Counted from the stretch's first letter, positions 40,130-53,449 are shown. The stretch is DNA of 64,000 nucleotides from Prorocentrum cordatum (GCA_963575745.1 CAUYUJ010015282.1:289151-353150); one strand, 5' to 3'. Program-made: numbers and translations. The notes: generated from the sequence alone by a model not told the origin.

Positions 40130-41778
40130 GGCGGGCGTAGCCGAGCGAAGCCCAGGCGCCCTGGGCCGCGAAGCGCAAAGCGCGGAGACGGGCGGGGCGC
40201 AGGGCGTTGGGCGCAGGGTGCGTAGTGCTGAGTGCTGAGTGCTGAGTGCTGAGTCGCCTTATCGGCTCCGAACCTTCGAAATAGCTACGGACGGCCCAAC
40301 GTCCAACCCTCCACCCTCCACCCCTCACCCCTCCACCCCCCACCCTCCACCCCCCACCCCCTTGCAGCGCTCAGGGCTCAGGGGCTCAGGGCTCAGGGGC
40401 TCAGGGGCTAGGGGCTCAGGGCCACGGGCCACATCGGTTTCGAAGGTTCCAGGGCCCCACGGCCCACGGCCCACGGCCGACGGCCGTCCTGGATGCCATC
40501 TTGGGCATTCTTGCGGTTAGCCAGGTGCCATCTTGGGCCATCCTGGATGCCGTCTTGGACGCCAGCTTGGATGCCACATGCAATATTGAATGCTATATTG
40601 GATGCCATCTTGGGCCTTGGGCCGTCTTGGACGCCTGCGGCCTGCGGCCACTTACCACCTAATGCCAAATCTAGCCCCTAGCCTAGCCGCTATGCCTTCT
40701 GATAGCCCGTAGCCCATAGCCCAAGTCCGACCTCGCAATCCAAGACCTCCAATCCCCGCCCCCTGCCAGCCTGCCAAGCCTTTCCGGAAGAGTCAGGGGG
40801 GGCGTCCGTCAGCCCGTTAGCCTCAGATCGACGGTCGACAACGGCCCGAAAGCTCGGGGCCCGAAGGCTCACCGAATCGCCGAGTCGGGCGGGCCAAGAT
40901 GCGCGTCGATCGGAGGGCGCCCCCCAGAGCCCGGAGGAGACGTTGGAGCAGCGGCAGGCGGCAGATTCCAAGATGAGGAGCATCGGCGACCGCTTCCAGC
41001 CTAAAGTCGGACGAGGACCGAGCGGCCGCCTGGGGCCTGAGGGGGCCCAGAGGAGGGAGAGAGAGCGCGACAGCACAGGAGCCACATGGACTTGGCAAGA
41101 GGCGGAGGGTCTGGTGGAGTCGAGGCGAGGAGGTCGGGGCGAGGGCACGATGACACGAGGCACGAAGACACGATGGAGGGGGGCAGGGGGCAGGGGGCAG
41201 GGGGGGAGCAGGGTGCAGGGGAGACGAGAGACGAGGGCAATGAGGGATGAGGGATGAGGGATAAGGTTGCCATGAGTTCAGGTGCGGGGTCAGCGAGGGC
41301 AGCGAGTAGGGGGGAGGGGGGAGGCCGAGGGCCGAGGCAGGGGGCCAGGGCGACCGGCGACCGCGCGCATTTAGCCGCTCATGGGGCTTGGGGCCTAGGG
41401 CTTGGGGCTTGGGGCTCGGGGGGGAGAGCAACTGGGCGCGTTGGCCCGGGCCCCGGGCCGCGGGCGGCCTGGGGCCAGGAGGAGGGGGGTAGGGGAATGG
41501 GGGATCGGGGGGGGGGGGGGGCATCAACTCACCGCCCGATGAGACATATTAGCTGGGCAATTAATAAAGAGTTCTTCGAAATAGGAGCTATCGGCTATCG
41601 ACCCCGTCGCTGGCATCTGGCATCCATGCGCGGGTCGTTCGTTGAGGGGGTGAGGGGTAGATCCGTGTCGCGTTGGGCGCGCGGGTTCGCTCATATCTCC
41701 CCTTCGTTTTCCTCCTCCATCCTCCATCCCCCTCCTGCTCCACCGATCCCCTGACCCCTGACCTCCGACCCCCAGCTC
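40130..41778. repeat. Intergenic with several short tandem repeats
   Basis: GAGTGCTGA repeats (40225-40255), CTCCACCCC repeats (40305-40365), GGGCTCAGG repeats (40368-40425), GATGCCATCTTGG repeats of the TTGGG family (40490-40640), GGGATGAGG repeats (41235-41260) and a G-run (41505-41520). No gene is supported. Confidence 0.6.
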
Positions 41779-41790
41779 CCATTTTGGCTC
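41779..41790 (+). other. Partial DinoSL relic (12 bases)
   Basis: CCATTTTGGCTC, bases 8-19 of the leader core, exactly matched. It is followed by GGCTCAG, which resembles the leader's 3' end again. It lies 49 bases upstream of the ATG at 41839. The first six leader bases are not conserved. A leader lacking its first bases fits reuse of the internal TAG as splice acceptor, as described for repeatedly recycled dinoflagellate mRNAs. Confidence 0.45.
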
Positions 41791-41838
41791 GGCTCAGCTG
41801 ATAACGCGGCGACGCCTGTCCGATCCGCAGTGCTCAGC

Positions 41839-42474
41839 ATGGGCGCGGTGTTTCCACCGCCAGACGATGACGAGCCATGGCTGAACAGGCTGATGAGACT
41901 GCAATACGGAGTGATCCGCCATGATGCTGCTCTCGACAGCGACGCCAGCCAAGCAGCACCGGCAGCACCAGCAGCACCAGATGACGGCCAATCACCAGAT
42001 GCCGGCCCAGCAGCACCATCGCCATCAGATGACGACGACAGCCAAGCATCACCAGCAGCACCAGATGCCGGCCCAGCAGCACCAGATGACGGCCAATCAC
42101 CAGATCACGACGAAGCAGGTGGCGGCATCAGCGCGACAGAGAAGAGGAAGCTGTTCGACGAGCTTGAGCCGGAGGTGCGCCACTTGCTGGAGACGGGCCT
42201 GATGATTCTCAATGACGACCGCTTGTACATCATGGAGTTCATGCGATGGAGCAAGAGCAAGGGCAAATACGTGGATGAGCTCGATACGGATAGCGACGAC
42301 GATTGGCCCAGCTCGGACGACGCGGTCGACAACGCGGACGTCGGCGCGGAGGCAGACGCCTCGTTCGGGCCCGACTCTGACACCGACGGGTACGGCGGCT
42401 TTGACGACGCCGAGTGGAACGGCCGCTACAGCTACACCGACGCCGACGACGACGACGCGGGCGGCGCGGACTAG
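41839..42474 (+). CDS. Intronless acidic protein with AAP repeats, function unknown
   Basis: 211 residues in one frame. MGAVFPPPDDDEPWLNRLMR starts the protein. A repeat region follows, rich in Ala, Pro, Asp, Ser and Gln (AAPDDGQSPDAGPAAP units, 41940-42110). Next is a likely helical core, EKRKLFDELEPEVRHLLETG, then LYIMEFMRWSKSKGKYVDEL, and a very acidic tail. A partial spliced-leader relic 49 bases upstream suggests a retroposed origin. The stop TAG is followed in frame by 29 more codons and then a diverged duplicate, so the current stop may be recent. No family is recognised. Confidence 0.55.
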   Translation: MGAVFPPPDDDEPWLNRLMRLQYGVIRHDAALDSDASQAAPAAPAAPDDGQSPDAGPAAPSPSDDDDSQASPAAPDAGPAAPDDGQSPDHDEAGGGISATEKRKLFDELEPEVRHLLETGLMILNDDRLYIMEFMRWSKSKGKYVDELDTDSDDDWPSSDDAVDNADVGAEADASFGPDSDTDGYGGFDDAEWNGRYSYTDADDDDAGGAD

Positions 42475-42664
42475 CAGAGGCAGCCAGACGCCACCGACGT
42501 CGCTGTGCAATTCCACAACTGGGGCTTCTCCATCATGTACACGCTGGACTGCGCGGGGAGCTGAGCGCTCAGCGCTGAGCGGGGAGCGCCGGGCCGAAGA
42601 CGCCGCCGCCGTCGCTGATCAGTTCAGCCGCTGGGGCTTCACCATCATGCACGTCATGGGCTGA
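42475..42664 (+). repeat. Duplicated coding-like tail after the stop
   Basis: Two related segments encode DVAVQFHNWGFSIMYTLD (in frame with the gene above after its TAG, ending at 42564) and AVADQFSRWGFTIMHVMG (about 42606-42663). Both end in TGA. Between them is a perfect palindrome, GCTCAGCGCTGAGC. This looks like duplication of an exon or C-terminus. Confidence 0.55.
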
Positions 42665-43275
42665 GCGCCGAGGACTGAGCGCCGAGCGCTGATCTCCAGA
42701 GCAAGGGGCAAGGGGCAAGGGGATGCTCGTAGATCCTTTGATTCTGTCGAATCGTGATTCCCGAAGAAGAGGAAGGGGGAACAGGGAACAGGAGGGAGGA
42801 GGGGGGAGGGAGGAGGGAGGAGGGTAGAAGGTAGAAAGTTAGAGGTTAGAACATCCCCCCATCCTCCCTCCTCCCCTCGGCCCTCGGCCCTTGGATGGTG
42901 CCCGGTGCCCGGAGTCAGGAGTCAGGAGTGTCCAGTGCCCGGTGCCCGGCCCTCTACCCCGCTTTCGCACCCGCGGCCTGCGCACTCGTCGCGCCCCCAC
43001 CCCAACTCCACCCGCCCCCCGTCCCCCGCTCCCAACTCCACCCGCCACCCGCCCTCCACCCTGGAAGCTGGAAGTAGAAACATTCAATATTCAAGGACTT
43101 ATTAGGCCCCCGAATCTAGCAAGACAGACGGCAGACGGAGGGCCGGAAGCAAAGGCTAGCAAGCGGGCCTCGGGGACGCCGCCCTGCTCTGCGTCCAACT
43201 CGGCATCGGCGGGGCAACGCCGACGAAGGGCAGGGCGTCGATCCGCAGCGCCCTGATCGCATCCTTCGGAGGTAC

Positions 43276-43513
43276 CTCCTCCGCAGAAGGCAACCATCTT
43301 CGGTGGTTGCGCTGACGCGTGAATTCTTGAGCTTTCGAAGCCCAGTAGCACGCCCGTCTCAGCGCTAGTTTCGCACGTCTCTTCTTCGGGCCCAAGAAAG
43401 GCACGTGTTTCTTACAGTTCGTGACCTCGCTCAGACGATGGAACGGGCACGCAATCTGATAGGCTCCATATTCCCCTAGCTCTGGTCGGGGCGTTAAGCG
43501 GAACACCCCCCAC
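43276..43513 (-). CDS. Single exon with a Cys/His domain seen in dinoflagellate multicopy proteins
   Basis: Acceptor CAG (516-514 of the 43 kb segment) and donor GTACCT at 43275 bracket 238 nt: one leading base plus 79 codons. The exon encodes WGVFRLTPRPELGEYGAYQI, then ACPFHRLSEVTNCKKHVPFL and a basic Ala/Trp-rich helix ending in RQRNHRRW. The C-x2-H-x8-C-K-K pattern followed by a basic helix and RQRNH is one I associate with a repeated dinoflagellate domain, often beside mobile-element genes. That association is from memory and should be checked. No adjacent exon was located. Confidence 0.45.
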
Positions 43514-45166
43514 CTGTTGGCTGCCCGACAACTGGGAAGCGCCTCGACGGGGCGGGGGGCGGGGGGCGGGTCGGCCATGCGGCTCGGAGGCGGTCAAGAG
43601 AGCCCAGGGCCCCCCCACGGCGCACTGGGGCCCCGGGCCACCCCCCCGCGACCCGCGACTCAACGAGAAATCCAAATATCTAGCGCCCGATCCCTTTACC
43701 CGTCATTTCCATATCCTAGCTCTAAGCACCTGCACATCCCCCATCACCCTCACCCCTTGCCCCTCGCCCCTCGTCACCACCACCGCCACATATATATGTA
43801 TATATATATATATATATGTAGCCCGTCGTCGTCGCCGTCATCGATCATTGCCGTCGTCATCGCCATGCTCGTTGTCGTCATCATCACCATCGTTATAGCT
43901 ATGGTCGCCGTCGTCACCATCGCCAGCATCCAGCATCATCAACCCCGCGATGATTACCAGCCTCGCCACTAGTATTCTCGCCATCAACGTTATCATCATC
44001 ACATGGCGATCGTCATCGCAGGCATCATTGTAATCGTCGTCGTCGCCATCATCGCCATCGCCGTGGCGCACGCATACATTATCAATTCTCACTTCTCGCA
44101 ACCTCCCTCCAGCCTCCAGCCTCTGAGCCCTGCCCCCTGCCCTGCCCCCTCGAGAACTGTGCCCTGAGCTTTCGGTCAGCTGGGCCTGCCACGCTTCAGG
44201 TCCATCCCTGCTGCGGCGCCCCCCCCGCCGCCGCCGCCAGGAGGGCCGCCGCCAGCTGCAGCGGCTGGAGCTGGAGCTGCGGCGCCACCGCCACCTGCCC
44301 TCTCCACCTGCATCTCTGTCTCTCCAGCCTCTCCCCTACTTCTGTCCTCCAACTCCTCCCCCCCCCCGCCCCGCCGGCGTCGCCAGCCGGCGCAGGTGCT
44401 GGCGCGGGCGGCGCGGGCGGCGGCGCAGGCGCCGCTGGCCCCGGCGGCGCGGCAGGAACGCCGCCAGCACCGCCGATAGGGGGGCCCTCGCTCAGTCCGA
44501 GGACCGAGGAAGGCAAAAGGCGGAGGAGGAGGAGGAGAACACATGGCAAGATAGGGGCACAAATCACGATCGCGTTTAATCCACTCCGCTTCACCCGAAC
44601 CGGGGTCTGGGCACTGGGCACCTCTCGACGGGGCTAGCTGGCGAGCGGCGAGCTACGACGGGTGGGCTAGTCGCGCGGTGAGAAATATTGGGTTAGCTTG
44701 GAGACGCGGCTGCTTGAGCCGTCAGCCGACGGGCGGGAGGTCGGGCGCTGGGCGTTGGGCGTCGGGCGACGCGGCCACGTGAATATGAACTGGTAAGCTT
44801 GGGGGTTGGGGTCTGGGCTGGGCGAGTTAGCCAGTTAGCCGCCCGCTGAGCAAAGCCAGGTCGCCAGTAGCCAGGTGCCAAGTGAGAGGCGAGAAGTGAG
44901 TTCGGCAACGGGGGGCTCAGGGACTCAAGGACTCGGGCGAAATAAGCTTCGGATGCCCCCCTGTCCCGTGCACCCTGCCCCCTGCCCCCTGCCCCCTGCG
45001 CCGCGACCCGTGACCCGTGACCCCCCTGCCCCCTGCCCCGACACCCGACAACCGACAACCGACGACCCGACAACCCGACACCCTGCACCCTACACCCAAC
45101 AACCCAACCCCCGACCCCCGACCCCCGACCCCCGACACCCCACGCCCCACACGCCCACACCCCGAT
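43514..45166. other. Intergenic region, no gene supported
   Basis: TA microsatellite (43788-43819); a block of GTCATCGTC/ATCATC-type degenerate triplets (43820-44080); a GC-rich segment at 44200-44570 with an open minus-strand frame starting in a hydrophobic stretch but otherwise Ala/Pro/Gly; and CCCCTGCC and ACCCGACA repeats (44955-45160). Confidence 0.5.
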
Positions 45167-48096
45167 CTACAGCAAGCCGTCCATGAAGGAGCCAGACGAC
45201 GCGGCGCCGCCGCTGTTGTCGTCGGACGAGAAGTCACCGTGGCCGTGACCGCCCTCGCTGCCGCTGCCCTCCCCCTCCTCACCGCCGCTCTCACCGAATA
45301 GCTCCTCTGCTATTTTCTTCATCTGCTCATCTGTGAGCTCTTCAGCGCCAAGGGCCAGGGCTTTGGCTTTGGCTTTCGCTTTCTGCTTGGCCCCAGGTTT
45401 TCCTTTCGCTTTTGATTTTGCTGCAAGGCCCGCCACGTCGACGTCGAGCAGCCGCGGCTGGCCGACGTCATCCCCAAGCGCAAGCGCAGGCGCCAGACTC
45501 TCTACCACCCCGAATTCTGTAGCAAGAATCTCGTCATATACTTTCTTAGGTTGACCGTGCGGGACCATTTTGAGCCCTTCCTCCATTAAAGCGTCGACCT
45601 GCAACAAGCACACAAAGTGCCCCCTCGGGATATTCGCGAGAGTGGTTCGCATGATCTTCGCATCGCCAGCTGAATACCCATCAAGTACGGTTCTCTCTTT
45701 CTTTGGGCGTTTCGATGGGGGAAGGTGCACCTCCCACTCCCGCCCGTTTGCCATCAACTCAATCATAAGGGAAAAGTCGGTACGCTTCTCCACGGGATCC
45801 CCCTCGCCCAAGGATGCGACAAGAATGGGGTTTGTGACGTTCCAGCATGCGTGAGAGAGCACCTTGCGCAGCCCGCCAGCAGTGAGCTGCGCGTCATTGC
45901 CGGCCCCGACGGCGCCCTCTGCCCCCCCTGCCCTGCCCGCCAGGATACCCCTGAAGCGCTGCTTCTGTGGCGGCGCTAAGGACGCGAGGACCTCTTGCAA
46001 ATCATATCTCCCATCTCCCATGCCCCATGCCCTCGCTTCCCCCATCCCCCTGTTATACCACCGTCACGTCGCCGCCTCGCTGCCCTCTGCAACTGTGCCT
46101 CTGTGCCTTGCCCCTCCTTCCTCCCTCCTCCTTCATCGCTCCGACCCTCCCCTTCCTCAGTCTCAGCCCTCATATCGGTTCTCCGCTGCCCAGCTTGCAT
46201 TGAGCTCTGTTACTGGATTGCACTGGCGACGCCCAACCCATGACCCCGCGCCCCGCGCCTGGGGTACATCCTCGATAAACCCGCGTTGCCGCAGCCAGTC
46301 GACCGCGAGCAAATGATCCTCGGGCAGCTGCGGCAAGCCCGTGCACAATCCACCTGGGAATGCGTTATGCTGGACCAACAGCGTACACACCTCCATGACG
46401 TGAGCGTCGTTGCCGCCTCGCCGGGGACGCAGTAGCAAACATGCTTGCCACGATCCCATATCTTGAGGTCGCCAACCATTGTTTCGAAGGGGCCCAAACT
46501 AGATATCCCGTCGAGCACCAACAGGGGGTCCATAGCTGTGCCTTCGAAGTCTGGCATCGTTGTAACATAAGTCTCGCCCAGTATCTGGGTACTCTTCATC
46601 TTGCACAGTAAGATGTGTCGCGGCCCCAACCTGGAGCCACTGCCGACGGGAGCCCGAATCTTCTTTTTCGAGCCACCAGCAGGCGAGGTCTGCACCACAG
46701 AGAAGTGCACGTAGCTATCGCCGTCATCATCCAATAGGGCGAGCGGGCGGGGGGCATCAGCGGACCCCCTCATATCCTTCACCCGCTTCGCGGCCGGCCC
46801 ATGCAAATAATCACCTAGCGGCACCAATCCTGCGCTGACTAGAGTCGACCTCTTCACAGAGAAGACGGTGCCATGAGAAGCATATTTCATCCAGTGGCTT
46901 TGGAGCAGACCCGTGGTAACTCTCTCCTTGTCGGTTATCGCTGGCCTAACCGCGGCGGTAAGCTTTTTGGCATTGTCCATTTCCTTTCTTTTCCTTTTAT
47001 TGTTTTCAGCCGCGTGGGCCTTCATAGATTTATACATTGCACGACTGTCGCAGCGGTGCATCACGTCGGTAGCGAGTCTCATGTACACGGGGCCCAACAA
47101 GACGCGTTCATGATCGTGGTTCTTGTTGCCTCTACGGAGACCCTTGCGGCCTCTGGCCTGGGCCCGGAAACGCAGGAGAAAGTCCACCAACTCTGGGTGG
47201 GGTCGAACTCCAGTGCCGCGGGGACGGCAGTGGGCCCACGGCGCGTCTCGAGATGTTTCAGAAACGAGTCGATGCAATCATCGCCCCAGCGATTACACTG
47301 ATCTATGAAGACCTTCATGCGGTTGCACAGGGAGACTCGGATGGGGCCGAAGGGAAGGTGAGCCGATGTCCTCGTCACGACCGCGTGCTTTCCTTCGATA
47401 TCAACCTCATTGATGGGCATGCGCTTAAATTTAATTAACTCCATCAAGAAAGACTCAGAGCACTCCGACCGCATCTCGGCACCGGCTGCCACCGCCCTGA
47501 GCTCTTCCCCGAAGCTAGATCCAGGACCGAGCAGTTTCAAAGTGATCCGATGATGCACGCTGTCTCTTCGCCACTAAGACCGTCGAATGTGCGGAGGGCA
47601 TCGCGGGCAACGCTGACGGCAACATCTTCGCTCCTGTGCGCCACCCCGGCAAGCGCCCGCGGCAGCTGCGTCCAGAATGACAATTTCTCGTGCAGGATGC
47701 CATTCATGGTAACTTGCGCCGTCCTGAACGCCTCCATTATTTTGGCGTGAGACTCGGGGCCTTGTTGGCCAGGTGCTTCGGGATTAGACAGCGCCGCCGC
47801 TAGCTCGCACTCGATGTCCCCCCGCATAACCCTCGAGACATCCTTCAGCTTTCCACCGGCGAGCTCAGGGGCCCGGCACCCGGACATGGGGCACGTGTGC
47901 CACAGCTTCTCCGGGAGTTTTGACGCCAACGATCCCCGCATGTATTTGCTCAGCTTCGTTCGAAGATGCTCGTGACATGCGCGACCGCCCGACCGCAGCG
48001 ACAGCTCTGTGGTAATCCTCTCCATGCTAAGCGAGACCTTGACATATCCGTGAAACGCGTGATCCGAGAGAGCGCGGCCGATGCCTTCGGGATCAA
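45167..48096 (-). CDS. C-terminal exons of a large multi-exon unknown protein
   Basis: Two exons, 48096-46268 and 45991-45167, join in phase 0. The first encodes DPEGIGRALSDHAFHGYVKV, then MERITTELSLRSGGRACHEH, CELAAALSNPEAP, and a motif IEGKHAVVTRTSAHLPFGPI followed by RVSLCNRM. The E..HA.V....P..(I/V)S...R pattern recalls a widespread dinoflagellate family of unknown function, possibly transposase-like. A region with GDLKIWDRGKHVCYCVPG follows. The last exon ends in Lys/Ala repeats and an acidic Gly/Ser tail. Frameshifts at about 47555, 47188 (a missing C in a C-run) and 46410 break the frame; each looks like a single missing base. Confidence 0.5.
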
Positions 48097-48770
48097 CTTG
48101 AGGCCAGGGCAGGGGGAGGGGGGAGGGGGGGGGGGGGGGGGGGGGGAAGTGCGGGCCGCGGACCTCGCTGATGGGGGGCGCCGGGCGCCTCGAAAGCCAC
48201 CCCCAACAACAGGAGGTTGTTTTTCTCCCTCTGCCCCCAGGGGCCAGGGGCCCTATGCCCTACGCCCTATATGAGTTGCATGCGCTTGCCCGACGCTGCG
48301 CCACCGTCGCCGAGGCTGTCGCCGCGGCAATCGCAATCGCCAGGCAAGTCGCCGGGCAGATGATCGGGCAAGTCATCGGGCAGCGCTCGCAACGCATCCC
48401 GCATCCCACACCCCGCACCTGGCACCCCCTCTCCCTTATTGACATCATTGTCACTATCTGCTTATCCGCCTCATCCTTCCCCTCCCTCTCCTCCCCCTCC
48501 CTCGTCCTCCCTCCTCCTTCCTCCTCCGTCCTCCTCCTCCCTCGTCTCCTTCCTCCAGCTGCCCTCGACGCCGCGTGCGACCCGCGCCAGGAACGAGGTG
48601 GCGAGGTGAATGCCCCCCCCATCTTGCCCCTTGCCCCTTGCCCACCCCCCACCCACCCCCCCCCCGCCCCCCGCCCCCCGCCCCCCACTTGCCCCGCCCA
48701 CCGCCTCGACCGCCCACCGCCCCTTAGCCGTCGGCCTGTTTCAACGTTGCCTCGCCTGCTTCGTCGCCAC

Positions 48771-49355
48771 CTTCCTCGCCCTTCGGCGCAAATTTCCTCG
48801 CTGACCACTTCAGCAACAGCAGGGCCCGGATAGGCTCGAAAGCTTTTAGGAAGACTAGGACGCTCTTAAACCGCTCCTCGCACAAGGTTGCTCCTCTCGG
48901 CCAATTCTCCAGCGCCGCCTTCCCCTTCTGACCCATGTCTGCCCCCTCGAAGCACGTGTGATATAACCTGCGCCTGTAATCCTGCACGTGCAACAGGCGT
49001 TCGAACAATTTCAATTTCCTGAAAAAAAACTCTTGCCAACCAGGCATGTAGGCATGGACGTCTTGGACGAGATTATTCACGATATTCTCCATGCCAGCCG
49101 CGGTGGCGCAATTTTGAAACAGATGGGGCTTCCTGGGGCGAGCAGCCGGGGAGGGTTCTGGAGGGGCTGGGAAAGGTTCAGGACTCGGGGGCACAACCAT
49201 GCCGTCTGGGTCGGCTTCGATGTCTTGTTGCCCGATCTCCCCATCTGGATCCCCGCTCTCCAATGCAAGCAGCGCGGGCGCGTCGCCCGCAGGACGTTCA
49301 TACCAATGCCGACACTGCAGACCACCATCATCGACATCCAGGAGGGGTGCAGCCA
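48771..49355 (-). CDS. Middle exon of the same large gene
   Basis: A continuous minus-strand frame of about 195 codons. It begins with acidic/Pro-rich sequence (LESGDPDGEIGQQDIEADPD) and continues MENIVNNLVQDVHAYMPGWQ, EFFFRKLKLFERLLHVQDYR and CEERFKSVLVFLKAFEPIRA, a helical fold. Donor GTGGCG (48770) leaves phase 1, which matches the downstream exon starting TT GAT at 48096, so these exons belong together. The intron between them (48097-48770) is G/C-rich with a 22-G run at 48125-48146. Confidence 0.55.
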
Positions 49356-50189
<834 letters not shown>

Positions 50190-51290
50190 CGCTGCCCTGC
50201 ACGCGGGAGCTCCATTCCGGAAGAAGCATCGATGGGCTATCCACTTCGAAATCAGGAATCGACATTTCGGCGCCCATATCTGCAGTACTGGATGCAAAGC
50301 TGATCAGGAACGACTCCAACGAAACATCTGCCGGCAACTCCATTGCAAACGAATGGGGCATGGCCGAAGCTTTGTTGGCCACGCCAGAGTAGCCCCCCGC
50401 CAAACCTACAGGGATGCACGCGTGCTTCTGGATGTGCTTCGCGAGGCTTGCATACTGTCGCATATATTACGCAGACGGTTGTAAACCCCATGATCTCCTG
50501 AGCAGCTTGCCTCTGTATTCCAGGATCCTCGGAGGCCAGCTTCTCTGCAATATCTGAATGCGTGATATGATTTTCGACATACCAGGCGGCCTCCAGGACA
50601 TCGACCAGGCGATCCTCGCACACCTCAGTGTAGCTGGTCCATAACCAATCGAAGCCGCACTGGGGAGAACTGTCGCGCATGGCCCATCGAACGCACCGGC
50701 CCTTCTGAACGACCGAAGAGCGCCGAGATAAACACAACGCGGCATCAAACGCCAGGGCATATTTCTTAATGGAATGCCACTTCGGGACGATAAACTTGCG
50801 ATCGAAATCACGGCGTGAAGCTCCAAACAGCGGGGCGAGCTCCTGCATGGCATCTTCCAGTCTCCCTCGAACCATGAAGTTCGCCCGGAGAACGCAGCAT
50901 ATCTGGAGGCGCTGTATCTTCTTCTATTCTTATTGGACGTTGATGCACGGCTCTCACTCTGGATAATGTGTGCTCTCAAAGACTCCAGGGTGCGAAGCTG
51001 CAACTCAACCTCATCCCTCTGCCCGGGGTCGCTGGCGATGAGTTTAGCCCCCAGCGCGCGGAGAGAACTCAGCATCTTCTCCATCCCGAACGCATCGGGC
51101 TCGACGGGCACGGGCGGCATGTTCCGCGGAGGAGGGGGCGACCACGCCGGGGCCTCTTCTGGCGGCCACCCAACGACGACAAATTTGTCATGGCCAGGGA
51201 TTTGATCCTCTACTCTGACTCCTCCGCGTCGGGTCCTCTCTATGCGCCGGTAGTGCTGCTTGTAATCACGTTTACTATTATCTTGCCATC
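50190..51290 (-). CDS. Upstream exon of the same large gene
   Basis: About 365 codons in three frames. Segments in order: QDNSKRDYKQHYRRIERTRR, HDKFVVVGWPPEEAPAW, MEKMLSSLRALGAKLIASDP, KKIQRLQICCVLRANFMVRG, RLEDAMQELAPLFGASRRDF, FDWLWTSYTEVCEDRLVDVL, ASLAKHIQKHACIPVGLAGG and ESFLISFASSTADMGAEM. Frame changes near 50915 and 50455 each need about one base. Its 5' and 3' boundaries are approximate. No domain is recognised; composition is that of a globular protein. Confidence 0.5.
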
Positions 51291-51964
51291 TCGTAAGTAG
51301 TAATATGTCGCGCCACCTCCCTCCCCCTTCCCGCGCCTCAACTGCCGCATCTCGCATCTCGCATCCCACTGCGCGCTCCCTACTGGCTACTGGCTGCTGG
51401 CCCCCCGCTCCCCCTCCTCTTCCTCCTCCTCCACCACCTCCTCCTCCTCGTCCGAAACCTCGCGCGCCTGTGCGAGTGCCTGGGCCCTGGGCTTCTCCGC
51501 TGAGAGGGCGAGTTGCGGTGATGTCTCGCGCGCGGCAACGGCCGCCGCCATGCCGCCATCATCTCCACCGCCGCCATCACTATCCTCTTCGTCGTCCTCC
51601 CCCTCCTTCCACCCCCTCCTCCCCCTCGGTCAGGTGCGAGGCGCGAGGCGCGAGCTGGTTCTGCGTTCCCGGGTTTGGGGGCCTGTCGCATGTCACCTGT
51701 CACCCTCCTCCCTCCTCCTCCCTCCTCCTCCTCCCTCTCCTCCGCCCCCATTGGCCCCGGGGTCCATGAGGCGCCGCGGGCGCAGGGCAGGGGGCACGAA
51801 ATGCGCGACGGGGCACAGGGGCACAGGAGGAGGGTGGAGGTGGAGGGGAGAAGGCAGAGGACGACGAGGGATGAGGAGGAGGATGGGGGGGTAGGGAGTG
51901 CCGAAGAGCCTGGGACTGGGGCCGGACGGCGAGGCGTGAGTGCCTCCGCGCATCCTCCCCGCCT

Positions 51965-53411
51965 CCCCGTCTTGATGAGTTCGATCACCGGCTCGGGGTA
52001 CAGCAGCGCGTGGATGTCTTGCCACCTGCCCACTGCCCAACCCCCATACCCCCTGCCCCATCATCTGCACGCCCTCCGGCCAACACCTCCACCAGCCCTC
52101 TTGCCCTCTGCCCTCCAGCCCCCAGCCCCTCCTTGTCGGCACGTCCCACTCCTGCAGCAACTCGTCAATGCCGAGGATGCCGCTCACCCCGAAAGCCCCC
52201 CCTCGCCCCTTGCCCTCCTCCTCCTCCTCCTCCTCCTGCCCCCCGGATTCCTCCTCCCCCCCTTGCCCCTTCCCTATCCTCATCCCGTCCTACCCCTCCC
52301 CCCCACCTCCCCCTGCCTCGTCTCATCATACCATCCCTCATTCTCCTCCTCTTCCTTCCTCCTTCTCCCTCCTACCTACCTCCCTACCTTTCCCGTCCTC
52401 CAACCTACTCCTACTTTCTCCGACGCCCCCTTCCTTGCCCTGCCTCCTCCTACCTCCCTCCTTTCCTACCTACGTCGGCCAACCTCCTCCTGCCTACGTC
52501 GGCCACCTACGTCGGCCTACTCATACGTCCTCCTACCTACGTCGGCCAACCTCCTCCTGCAACATCCTCCTCCCCCTCCTCCTACCTCCAACCTCCTACC
52601 TCCTACCCATACCTCGTCCTCCTGCCTCTCCCCCATACCTCCTCCTTCTCCCCCCTCCTCTCCCTCCTCCTCTCCCTGCCGCGCACCGCGCGCGCGGCCA
52701 CCCGCGACCCGCAGGGCCCCGGGGCCCGCTGCCGCGGATCGCCGCGCCATGAGATGCCGCATGCCGCCCCCATCACCCCTCCTCCTCCTCCCTCCTCCCC
52801 CCCTTGTCCTCCTGCTTCCTGCTCCTCTCCCCTCACCCCTCACCCCTCACTCCCCGCCCCCCGCCCCCCGCCCCATCCCACCATCCCACCTCCCACCTCC
52901 CGCTTTCATCCCCCCTTGCCCCCTTGTCCGCCTCCCCCCTCATATGGGTTCCGCCGCGCATCCTCCTCTTCGCCCAATGTATTCGATTCTCTCCTCATGG
53001 CCCTCACCCCGCGCCCCGCGCCTGCGTCCGCCAGCCCTAACTTGCTGGCTCGGCCAGCCTTCAGGCGCCTCCCTGCCTGTCCTCTGCTGCTGGCACGGCC
53101 AGCCCCGCGCGCCTCGGCGCTCGGCGCTAATGTAGCTGCCGCGCGCTGCCTGGTGCCGCTCATGCGGCCACCAGGTGCACAGCGTCGCCAGCGCTGTACC
53201 CTCGGGCCCTCGGGAGGCGCAGGCGGCGTAACGGCTTGGGGCTTGGGGCTTGGGCGTCCCCGCGGTCGCCTATTCGCGCGGGAGGGTCGGCCTATCTCGG
53301 CCGCCGGCCCATCCCCCTGCCCCCTGCCATCCAACATTCAACATGCAGTAGCATGGTGCCAGTCGCTGACACGCACCTTCGCTAGCTCGCTCGCTCGCCC
53401 CCCCCCTCCCT

Positions 53412-53449
<38 letters not shown>

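Noticed and set aside
40277-40290. Spliced-leader-like CCGTAGCTATTTCG on the minus strand upstream of the 353-residue gene
   Set aside because: Only 12 of 14 bases match and the rest of the leader is absent; a hit like this is expected by chance in a window of this size.
44196-44621. Minus-strand frame starting with a hydrophobic stretch like a signal peptide
   Set aside because: The remainder is Ala/Pro/Gly low complexity in a GC-rich block, with no splice sites or domain.
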